From JAWXCE01 sp034440495 (GTDB lineage: Bacteria > Pseudomonadota > Alphaproteobacteria > Rhizobiales > Rhodomicrobiaceae), in assembly GCA_034440495.1 (NCBI GenBank), contig JAWXCE010000006.1, forward strand, positions 1 to 61,648: 61,648 bases of DNA. Reading direction: 5' to 3'. Below are positions 37,367 through 44,590 of this stretch, one piece after another (positions within the stretch are counted from its first letter, which is position 1; each line of letters begins with the position of its first letter). The notes beneath the pieces were generated by a model. The model was not told the DNA's origin and ran no database searches. It saw only the letters and a list, made by a program, of their open reading frames with translations. A program made the translations under genes and the position numbers.

Positions 37367-38200
37367 TCAACCAAAAACTTTTGCGCCGAGCTTGCTCCAT
37401 CCCCAGGCAACAAGCTCGCCGCCTTTGACGCGTCGCGTATCATCGGCGCGTCTCGCGAATAGGATGCCGCGCAGCTCGAACCACCGCTGGATTGCGAGTG
37501 CTACAAGCCAGCCAATAGCCGCGCCCGCGATAACATCGGTAAGGTAATGCTTGGCGGTCATGAAGCGGCTGGCGGCGACAGCGGAGGCAAACGCTAGTAA
37601 AAGGTAGCGCCCGCGCGGCAGTACGAAGCCGAGCGCAACTGCAAGCGCGAAAATGTTTGCTGCGTGTCCTGACGGGAACGAGGCGAAGTCGGAGGAGCCG
37701 GAGAACGGCGAAAATTCCACCGCGCCGAGCGTGTCGAACAGTTTCGGGCGCGCCCGGCCAATGGCAAGTTTGAGTGCATTGACGATCAAACTTGTAACAG
37801 CGACACTTGCGAAAATGAGCGCCAGCAACCCAATCGCATACTGATAGGCGGCGGATAATTTGCGTGACCGTTCCTGCCGGAGTAGGACGGCGAGCGCCGC
37901 AATAGCCGCAGCCGTTGGCCAGAGTATCCACCACGACCGGCCCAGACCGGTAATCGCCTCAAACGCGGAGATTAAGCCCGGGCTTGCGTTGCGCGCAAAA
38001 TACAGCACAGCGGGGTCGATCAGCGCGACGCTGGCGGCAAGACTGGTGACGAAAAGCGTCGCACGACCAGCGACCGACGACATGTTGGCGGGGCGTTCTA
38101 TCCCCGCCTTCGGGGTTTTGGCCCGCGCGGTGGAAACCCGGCGCATCATTCGGCCCATCGCCGCGCGCCGCATTCCCATGGCGCGCCGGAGCAGGCTCAC
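37367..38200 (-). CDS. PAP2-family membrane phosphatase
   Basis: The 277-residue protein has six predicted membrane segments and all three phosphatase motifs: KLAIGRARP (KxxxxxxRP), SFPSGHAAN (PSGH) and SRFMTAKHYLTD (SRxxxxxHxxxD). The gene starts with GTG overlapping the stop of the LAB-domain gene by 4 bases, so the two are coupled. In this setting, after a GT2 and a LAB-domain gene, it may remove phosphate from a lipid A or undecaprenyl carrier as LpxE/LpxF-type enzymes do. The exact lipid is unknown. An in-frame ATG later in the basic N-terminus is also possible as start. Confidence 0.85.
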   Translation of the reverse strand: MSLLRRAMGMRRAAMGRMMRRVSTARAKTPKAGIERPANMSSVAGRATLFVTSLAASVALIDPAVLYFARNASPGLISAFEAITGLGRSWWILWPTAAAIAALAVLLRQERSRKLSAAYQYAIGLLALIFASVAVTSLIVNALKLAIGRARPKLFDTLGAVEFSPFSGSSDFASFPSGHAANIFALAVALGFVLPRGRYLLLAFASAVAASRFMTAKHYLTDVIAGAAIGWLVALAIQRWFELRGILFARRADDTRRVKGGELVAWGWSKLGAKVFG

Positions 38201-38559
38201 TCGGCCGGGGCTTTGAACCCGGTGGCGGCGCGGCTCATGCCAGCACTCAGCTCAGCCTCCAGCTTCTTGTTTTGCCAAATCAGATAAATGTTACGGCTAT
38301 AGATGACGAGACCCATCGCCTGCCCCAGCATAAACACCGGGTCCATCCGATAGATTGCGTAAATGCAGAGCATAAGTCCACCGGCCAAGCTAAAATACCA
38401 GAACGTTTCCGGCACGATGCTTTTGCGGGCGCGCTCGCTCGCGATCCACTGAACGATAAAGCGCATCGAGAACATGAGCTGTGCGGCAAAGCCGACACCG
38501 AGCCAGATCAGCTCTACAGTCGAAACGCTTGCCCACCACTGCATTAGTTTTTCAATCAC
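38197..38559 (-). CDS. Lipid-A-disaccharide-synthase N-terminal-domain-like membrane protein
   Basis: This small LAB_N-domain protein of about 120 residues has three hydrophobic segments, with FAAQLMFSMRFIVQWIASERARKSIVPETFWYFSLAGG as the family signature. Such proteins occur with GT2 and GT39 enzymes and have been suggested to help move lipid-linked sugars. The GTG at 38559 (M-I-E-K-L-M) is chosen because GAGGAC lies upstream at good spacing; a longer frame runs into the GT2 gene. It overlaps the PAP2 start by 4 bases. Confidence 0.82.
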   Translation of the reverse strand: MIEKLMQWWASVSTVELIWLGVGFAAQLMFSMRFIVQWIASERARKSIVPETFWYFSLAGGLMLCIYAIYRMDPVFMLGQAMGLVIYSRNIYLIWQNKKLEAELSAGMSRAATGFKAPAE

Positions 38560-38587
38560 AAGCGTCCTCTTACAGGTCGATTCGAGC

Positions 38588-39400
38588 TTACTCGCCAGCC
38601 GCGCTGTATCCATTCACATGCATGATGTCGCCGCGAACGCCGGGCGATGGCGCGTAAATCGCATCTTTGGCTTTGATTTCGCCGGAGTCTTCGACGATGC
38701 GTGGCATCTTCGTCCGTTTGCGAAGCCAGAGGACGCCAAAAATGTCGTAAGCGCCAACCAGCGCGCGGCCCCAGTTGGTATATTTCGATTGGCCCTGCAG
38801 GCGTGGACGGTCATTCACCGGCGCATAACCCACCGTATGCCCGTAGCTGAGGAACATCACAGGCATGAACCGGTGCATGGTGGCGAAAAATGGCAGCAGC
38901 ACATACGCCTCGCGCCAGAACACTTTTACGCCGCAGCCCGAATCCGGGCAATTGTCCTTGAACAGCCCGCCGCGAATGCGGTTTGCCGCGATGGACGCCA
39001 AACGTTTCGATTTCTCGGCCTTGCGGTTAGTGCGCACCCCACCAATAAGCGCCGGGCCTTCGCCATATCTCGCGCCCAGCTTAGCGACAAGCGACATAAT
39101 GTCGGCCGGATCGTTCTGTCCGTCCCCATCCATCGTCGCGATAATAGGGCTGGTTGCCGCGAGTACGCCGGTGCGCACGGCGCAGCTCTGGCCGGAGCGC
39201 TCAGAATGTCGCAGATGGCGGAATTTTTTGTAGCGTTTGGCAAGTGCTGCGAGTTCGCGCGCGGTGCCGTCCGTGCTGGCGTCGTCCACAACGATTACCG
39301 CCGCTAGCTCGCTGTCCGGCATCACGGCAAACGTCTCTTCTACGAGCCGCCCGATGTTGCCCTCTTCGTTGAGAGCGGGGATAACAACCGTTATTTTCAT
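38588..39400 (-). CDS. Family 2 glycosyltransferase, polyprenyl-phosphate type
   Basis: The 270-residue GT-A transferase resembles dolichyl-phosphate mannose synthase and ArnC/FlmF. VVIPALNEEGNIGRLVEE begins the domain, IVVDDASTDGTARELAAL binds the nucleotide, and ATMDGDGQNDPADI holds the metal-binding aspartates. SGCGVKVFWREAY and RLQGQSKYTNWGRA are family segments. It probably loads a sugar onto undecaprenyl phosphate for use by the GT39 enzyme encoded divergently at 39542. It lies 28 bases upstream of the LAB-domain gene. Confidence 0.88.
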   Translation of the reverse strand: MKITVVIPALNEEGNIGRLVEETFAVMPDSELAAVIVVDDASTDGTARELAALAKRYKKFRHLRHSERSGQSCAVRTGVLAATSPIIATMDGDGQNDPADIMSLVAKLGARYGEGPALIGGVRTNRKAEKSKRLASIAANRIRGGLFKDNCPDSGCGVKVFWREAYVLLPFFATMHRFMPVMFLSYGHTVGYAPVNDRPRLQGQSKYTNWGRALVGAYDIFGVLWLRKRTKMPRIVEDSGEIKAKDAIYAPSPGVRGDIMHVNGYSAAGE

Positions 39401-39541
39401 GACTGCCCACACAAAAGCGCTTCGCCAAGCGCGATCCGGCTTCATTAAAGGCTTCCACGCCGTCGCACAACCCGTTAAATCAAGGATGGTTTACCGGGCG
39501 CGAGCGAGTTCGCGCTCAAAAGAATTAAAGGGTTTTACAAC

Positions 39542-41047
39542 GTGACTCAATATTATCCGGGGCGTGGCGCACAGCATTCCAGTGCCATGGACGCCAAAAG
39601 CGGCTTGTCTGCGGCGCGTTACACGCTCTGGCTGACGGCAGCTCTTGCGGCGCTGGGTTTATGGCGCATCGTAGCGCTGTACCTGTCGAACACCGAGCTG
39701 TTTTTCGACGAGGCGCAATATTGGGCCTGGTCGGAGGAACTGGATTTTGGCTATTACTCAAAGCCTCCATTCATCGCCTGGTTAATTCGCGCGGCGACGG
39801 AAGTTTGCGGCGATGGCGAATTTTGCATTCGACTGCCTTCGCCAATTATTCACACATTCAGTTCGATTTTAGTATTCCTATTGGCCCGGCGGCTGTTCGA
39901 CGCGCGGACCGGGTTTTGGGCGGCGCTCACCTTCGCCACGCTGCCCGGCATATCTTTCTCCGCAGGGCTGATCTCAACTGACGTGCCGCTGCTGTTTTTC
40001 TGGACGGCAGCTCTGTTCGCCTTTGTGCTCATGCTGGAAACGCGGTCGTGGGCCGCCGCCGCCGCGCTTGGTCTGGCGTTCGGCTTTGGAATGCTGTCGA
40101 AATACGCCATGGGTTATTTTGTGCTTTGCGCCGCGCTTTACGCAGTATGGGCTGGCGAGGCGCGCCGATTAGCAAACGATCCGCGCGTATATGCCGCGCT
40201 AGGCATCGCCGCCCTAGTTATTACGCCCAACATGATCTGGAATTTTAAAAATCAGTTTGCCACGTTCTCACACACGGCGGATAACGCCAAGTGGGGCGGC
40301 TCGATGTTTAACATCGGGTCCGCGCTAGAGTTTTTCGCGGCGCAGGCGGGAGTTTTCGGCGTCATTCTATTTGGGGGGTTGATCTGGACGGCGTGGCGGC
40401 TGCGAGGCCAAACCCTAACTGCCCAGCAGAAACTACTTTTCGCTTTTTCCGCGCCAGTGATTCTGCTCATTACCGGCCAAGCGCTTCTATCGCGCGCCCA
40501 TGCAAACTGGGCTGCGGTGGCTTACGTGGCGGCGACCATTCTTGTAGTCGCCGAATTCCTGCGAAGCGATGCTCGGCGGCTGCTTCAGGGTTCCCTGGCT
40601 CTGCATATCGCGGCGCTTGTGCTCGTAGGCGGGGGCAACGCAACTGCTGGGCGCTTTACGCTGCCGGGCGGGATGGATCCTTATGAGCGAGTGCTGGGCT
40701 GGAAGGCGATTGCTGAGGAAACCGACAGACAGGCGTTAGCCGGCGGTTTTAAAGCGGTTGCAGTGGATAAGCGCTCGCTAACGGCCGAGCTAATTTATTA
40801 CATGCGCAGCGGTACGCCCGTCGTTGCATTACGTGAAAGCGCGCCACGCGACCATTTCGAGCTGTCCAGGCCGGTAACGCAAACAACGCCTGAGCCCATT
40901 CTTTTCGTGTCGTTTAAACAAAAAACGGCGCGGCTGGCCGGCGTTTTTCAGTCTGTCGATTTCATTGGCTCACAGGATATCAAGGCGGGAAAAAGTGGCG
41001 AAAGACGTGTGTATTTTTTCAGGCTCGCTGGGTTTAAAGGCAAGTAA
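39542..41047 (+). CDS. GT39-family membrane glycosyltransferase (ArnT/PMT type)
   Basis: The 501-residue integral membrane transferase has about eleven hydrophobic segments. The first periplasmic loop holds FFDEAQYWAWSEELDFGYYSKPPFIAWLIR, matching the catalytic DE motif and the following conserved region of ArnT-type enzymes that take sugar from a polyprenyl phosphate. ISTDVPLLFFWTAAL and LGLAFGFGMLSKYAMGYF are also typical. The start is GTG at 39542 with AAAGGG upstream, or ATG at 39587. With the divergent GT2, LAB-domain and PAP2 genes it may decorate lipid A or another glycan. Confidence 0.85.
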   Translation: MTQYYPGRGAQHSSAMDAKSGLSAARYTLWLTAALAALGLWRIVALYLSNTELFFDEAQYWAWSEELDFGYYSKPPFIAWLIRAATEVCGDGEFCIRLPSPIIHTFSSILVFLLARRLFDARTGFWAALTFATLPGISFSAGLISTDVPLLFFWTAALFAFVLMLETRSWAAAAALGLAFGFGMLSKYAMGYFVLCAALYAVWAGEARRLANDPRVYAALGIAALVITPNMIWNFKNQFATFSHTADNAKWGGSMFNIGSALEFFAAQAGVFGVILFGGLIWTAWRLRGQTLTAQQKLLFAFSAPVILLITGQALLSRAHANWAAVAYVAATILVVAEFLRSDARRLLQGSLALHIAALVLVGGGNATAGRFTLPGGMDPYERVLGWKAIAEETDRQALAGGFKAVAVDKRSLTAELIYYMRSGTPVVALRESAPRDHFELSRPVTQTTPEPILFVSFKQKTARLAGVFQSVDFIGSQDIKAGKSGERRVYFFRLAGFKGK

Positions 41048-41064
41048 CGATAGCAGCTATGTCT

Positions 41065-41658
41065 TTAAAGCGAACGCGGCCCTGAAATTTTTTGCGTTTC
41101 TCGCGCCGGTTCGTTGACCGCTTCAATCACGTACCGCCATTGCTCGGCGCGCTCGCGGTCTGCGCATTCCATCAGCGCCACGTCTGGCACAGGCTGACGC
41201 GATGGGTCGGCGCTGCACAACGCCGCTAGCCGCGCGACTTTAAAGCTGAAAACAGCGCCGGAGTTGGCGCTAAGCTTCAGAATATCGCCAATCTGAAGCT
41301 TCTTCGGCAGCAGGATTTCGGCGGACTGAAAGTCAGGTTGATTAAATGAAAAGTTCGGCGCGATACTGGCCGAAAGCACTTCCGCCTGCGAGAATGCTTC
41401 GCCATTGACCCCGCTGAGAACGATCATTGGTTTTGCCAAATTATCGTTCCAATAGCGATGCGAAGTGTAAGAAGTGCCTGCGATGGATTTTTGTTCAGCG
41501 ATACCTTTTTTATACGCTTCATCCAAAAGCCTACCTGTCGCCACAGTAGCAAGAACACCAAGTGCGAACATTAGTATGGGCTTCTTACAAATGGTCGTTT
41601 GCAATGAACGGAAGCTCCACAAAACAGTTTTTGACTTTTTAGTCCACGCTCTCAGCAT
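41065..41658 (-). CDS. Uncharacterised membrane-anchored protein
   Basis: The 197-residue protein has a basic N-terminus, one membrane span (PILMFALGVLATVATGRLL) and a soluble domain that is probably periplasmic. Its segment VLSGVNGEAFSQAEVLSASIAPNF precedes ILLPKKLQIGDILKLSANSG, which looks like a small beta-barrel. The ATG at 41658 is preferred because AAAAGGCGG lies just upstream; an ATG at 41697 has none. No family was recognised. It converges with the GT39 gene, 17 bases apart. Confidence 0.55.
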   Translation of the reverse strand: MLRAWTKKSKTVLWSFRSLQTTICKKPILMFALGVLATVATGRLLDEAYKKGIAEQKSIAGTSYTSHRYWNDNLAKPMIVLSGVNGEAFSQAEVLSASIAPNFSFNQPDFQSAEILLPKKLQIGDILKLSANSGAVFSFKVARLAALCSADPSRQPVPDVALMECADRERAEQWRYVIEAVNEPARETQKISGPRSL

Positions 41659-42079
41659 GTTGCCGCCTTTTCCGGATGGCCAAGTAACATAGCTCATCTG
41701 TAACTAAGCCAACAGTTGTGGCTAAATTTGAGACGTAAAGCAGGAATATGGAAAAAATGAAAAAGTTTGTCATCGAATCAAACTGATTTAACAAACTGGA
41801 TCGGATATATGGGACATTAAGCAACAAGTGGTCTGACTACGCAAAACATTATGTCAGACCCACCCGTTCTCCGCGATCCAGGCCGTTTTTCAGAGCTGGT
41901 CGCAGGTGAACTCTGCTTAGCCCTACAAATATCAGAGTTAGAGCGGATGTCATCTAAAATTCTGAGAGTGCAAAAGTTATGCACCACCCCTGTGGATGAT
42001 TTTATCTCAAGCCTCAGCTACGCTCCACTTGTGGATTTCCACACAAAATAGCGGACTGCGACGCCAGCTTCACGCGCGC
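41659..42079. other. Intergenic region with TGTGGA dyad words
   Basis: About 420 bases lie between two minus-strand genes. A short frame at 41851-42051 has no ribosome binding site and no family, and is not called. Near 41995-42043 there are three TGTGGAT-type words, including a 6-2-6 dyad (TGTGGA and TCCACA at 42030-42043). They resemble DnaA-box halves, but none is a perfect match and no origin features accompany them. Confidence 0.35.
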
Positions 42080-43120
42080 CTATGGACACGGGTTTGTATG
42101 CACCAGATTGATCTCCTCGATCCGCTGCAGAACCTCTTCGCTAAGTTTTACGTCCACGCTTGCGATATCGGTTTTCAACTGCGCCATCATTGTCGAGCCA
42201 ATGATGTTCGAGGTGACAAAAGGTTGCATGGTCACGAACTGCAAAGCCATTTGCGCTGGGTCAAACCCTTGCTCGCTCGCCAGCTTTAGATAAGCGGTGA
42301 TGGCGGCTTCAGCCTGTGGCGTTTCGTATCGGCCCAGCCTCTGAAATAAAGTTTTGCGCGAACCGGCTGGAAGCGCGCCGCCCTGATATTTGCCGGTCAG
42401 ATACCCTTGGGCCAGCGGGGAGTAGGCCAGCAGCCCCACATCCTCGCGATGCGCAAACTCCGCCAGTTCAATTTCAAACGTGCGGTTCAGCAGATTATAG
42501 GCGTTCTGGATGGATGCGATTCTTGGCAATCCTGCATTCTCGGATGCGCGAAGATGCTGCGCAACGCCCCATGAGGTCTCGTTGGAGACGCCTACGTGGC
42601 GCACCTTGCCCTCCTTAACCAGATCGGCCATAGCGCCCAGAGTTTCCTCAATCGGCACTGCATCGCCTTCTATACGCTTGTAGTTTATGCCGCCAAAAAT
42701 TTCGAGAGGACGGTCGGGCCAATGGGTTTGGTAAAGATCGATATAATCCGTGCGTAACCGCTGCAAGCTGCCCTCAACGCCCTCAAAAATTTGCGCGCGT
42801 GTAAGACGGCCGGGCGATCCATCTTTCCTGTAGTATGTGGACTGCGTGCGGCCGACGACCTTTGTCGCCAACACAATTTTATCGCGATTTTTGCGGGAGG
42901 CGAACCACGACCCGATGACTTCCTCGGTGCGTCCGCGCGTCTCTTTCTTAGGTGGGATCGGGTAAAGCTCGGCGGTATCAAAAAAATTAATGCCCTGGCC
43001 CACGGCGTAGTCCATCTGCTCGTGGCCCTCGGCCTCCGTGTTCTGCTGACCCCACGTCATGGTGCCGAGGCAAAGCTCGCTAACTTGGACGCCCGTGCGC
43101 CCCAACTCCCGATATTCCAT
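42080..43120 (-). CDS. tas: NADP(H)-dependent aldo-keto reductase (Tas family)
   Basis: The 346-residue TIM-barrel reductase opens with MEYRELGRTGVQVSELCLGTMTWG. The catalytic region NFFDTAELYPIPPKKETRGRTEEVIG and the lysine in IVLATKVVG are present, as is YIDLYQTHWPDRPLEIFGG. The C-terminal cofactor segment includes FVTSNIIGSTMMAQL. Tas proteins act on small carbonyl compounds, but the physiological substrate is unclear. It is a single gene. Confidence 0.92.
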   Translation of the reverse strand: MEYRELGRTGVQVSELCLGTMTWGQQNTEAEGHEQMDYAVGQGINFFDTAELYPIPPKKETRGRTEEVIGSWFASRKNRDKIVLATKVVGRTQSTYYRKDGSPGRLTRAQIFEGVEGSLQRLRTDYIDLYQTHWPDRPLEIFGGINYKRIEGDAVPIEETLGAMADLVKEGKVRHVGVSNETSWGVAQHLRASENAGLPRIASIQNAYNLLNRTFEIELAEFAHREDVGLLAYSPLAQGYLTGKYQGGALPAGSRKTLFQRLGRYETPQAEAAITAYLKLASEQGFDPAQMALQFVTMQPFVTSNIIGSTMMAQLKTDIASVDVKLSEEVLQRIEEINLVHTNPCP

Positions 43121-43144
43121 AACGGCACCTGTGATTCGCGACGA

Positions 43145-43822
43145 TTACGATGGTGTTTTGCGGGCTTTAACCCGCGCGATCAGCGTTTCTACTTGGGGCA
43201 AGATGTTCTGAACGACAATGGCCACGCCTTCGGGTTTGGGGTGGATGCCATCAGGCAGATTTAATTCAGGCTTTAGAGCAATGCCTTCGAGAAAAAAAGG
43301 ATAGAGAAGGGCGCCATATTTTGCCTGCAAGCGCGGGTACATTGCCCGGAATGCATCGGCGTAATCGCGGCCCATGTTGCGCGGCGCTTCTATCCCTGCA
43401 ATCAGCACATCGAGGCCGCGCGCCTGCAATTTTTCCAGAATTTGATCGAGAGAGCGTTCCGTAACCTTGGGGTCAAAACCGCGCAAGGCATCGTTAGCGC
43501 CGAGCTGCAGAATGACCGCGTCAGCTTTGCCGGAAAGCGTCCACTCCACACGCTGCAAACCATCCGCAGCAGTCTCACCCGAAACGCCCGCATTCTCGAC
43601 GCGAATATTATGCCCGCGCTGTTTCAGCGCTTTTCCGAGCTGGGCAGGAAAGGATTTGTCAGGCGGCAGCAGGTAGCCCGCAGTGAGACTGTCGCCGAAC
43701 GCGACGATCACGATTGGTTCATTTTGCGCATCGGCGGGAAGGGAGAAAAGGCTCATCAGCGTAAATATCCGTAAAACTCTCGCAAAGGCTGGCGGCGCGC
43801 GCCATATGCGCAAAAATAACAT
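43145..43822 (-). CDS. tesA: Arylesterase / SGNH thioesterase (TesA-like)
   Basis: The SGNH hydrolase has 225 residues after the ATG at 43822, with a signal peptide ending ADAQ. The four blocks are IVAFGDSLTAGY (serine), NAGVSGETAADG, LQLGANDALRG (asparagine) and LPDGIHPKPEG (catalytic Asp and His). It is divergent from an ABC ATPase/permease pair of the YbbA/YbbP type, and this neighbour set (tesA-ybbA-ybbP) is common in Proteobacteria. A longer N-terminal frame overlaps the ABC gene and is not used. Confidence 0.9.
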   Translation of the reverse strand: MLFLRIWRAPPAFARVLRIFTLMSLFSLPADAQNEPIVIVAFGDSLTAGYLLPPDKSFPAQLGKALKQRGHNIRVENAGVSGETAADGLQRVEWTLSGKADAVILQLGANDALRGFDPKVTERSLDQILEKLQARGLDVLIAGIEAPRNMGRDYADAFRAMYPRLQAKYGALLYPFFLEGIALKPELNLPDGIHPKPEGVAIVVQNILPQVETLIARVKARKTPS

Positions 43823-43885
43823 CGTCTGGCTGCCTCCAAGGTCGCAGAAAAGAATTATCTGATCCGCATATAGGAAAGTTTCTCC

Positions 43886-44590
43886 GTGACGCATCCCCTC
43901 ATTGACCTCGCCGACGTGCATTTGACGCTAAACAGCGCCGCCGGGCCTGTTCAAATCCTTCATGGCGCGCATCTCGCCATTAACGCCGGCGAGACGGCGG
44001 CGATTATCGGGCCGAGCGGCTCCGGCAAATCAACGCTGCTAATGATTATGACCGGGTTGGAGAAAGCGACCAGCGGGCGGGTGCGCATAGCTGGCAACGA
44101 TTTCATGGCGCTTGGCGAGGACGCGCTCGCTAAAGTCCGCGCGACCACAATCGGCATTGTCTTCCAGTCGTTCCACCTCGTGCCAACGATGACAGCGCTG
44201 GAAAACGTGGCGCTCCCGCTGGAGTTTGCTGACGCCCCGGACGCCTTCGAGCGCGCCAAAGAGTCGTTAGAGTTGGTGGGCCTTGGCCACCGTCTACACC
44301 ACTTTCCCGGTCAGCTTTCCGGCGGCGAACAACAGCGCACGGCGCTCGCCCGCGCACTTGCGCCCGAGCCAAAAATCCTATTCGCCGACGAACCGACCGG
44401 CAACCTCGACACCAAAACTGGCGAGCAGGTGATGGATTTGATTTTCGAGCTGCACCGGAAAAAGCGCACAACGCTGGTGCTTATCACCCACGACGCCAAA
44501 CTGGCGGCGCGCTGCGGGCGCGTCATCAAAGTGCATGACGGGCAAACGAGCGAAGACGCCCGCTCAAACGCGGAGCGCGCCGTCGCATGA
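43886..44590 (+). CDS. ybbA: Lipoprotein-type ABC transporter ATPase (YbbA-like)
   Basis: The 234-residue ATPase of the MacB/LolD group has Walker A (IGPSGSGKSTLLMIMTG), Q-loop VFQSFHLVPTMTALENV, signature LSGGEQQRTALARAL, Walker B ILFADEPTGNLD and the switch LITHD. It starts with GTG (43886), preceded by AGGAAAG. It overlaps the permease gene by 4 bases, so they form one transporter that probably works on an envelope lipid or protein. It is divergent from tesA with only 63 bases between the two start codons. Confidence 0.92.
   Translation: MTHPLIDLADVHLTLNSAAGPVQILHGAHLAINAGETAAIIGPSGSGKSTLLMIMTGLEKATSGRVRIAGNDFMALGEDALAKVRATTIGIVFQSFHLVPTMTALENVALPLEFADAPDAFERAKESLELVGLGHRLHHFPGQLSGGEQQRTALARALAPEPKILFADEPTGNLDTKTGEQVMDLIFELHRKKRTTLVLITHDAKLAARCGRVIKVHDGQTSEDARSNAERAVA

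Noticed and set aside
42030..42043. DnaA boxes suggesting an origin
   Set aside because: No perfect box, no AT-rich unwinding element and no origin-type neighbours.
41851..42051. Possible 66-residue gene
   Set aside because: No ribosome binding site and no family; it overlaps the dyad-word region upstream of the aldo-keto reductase.
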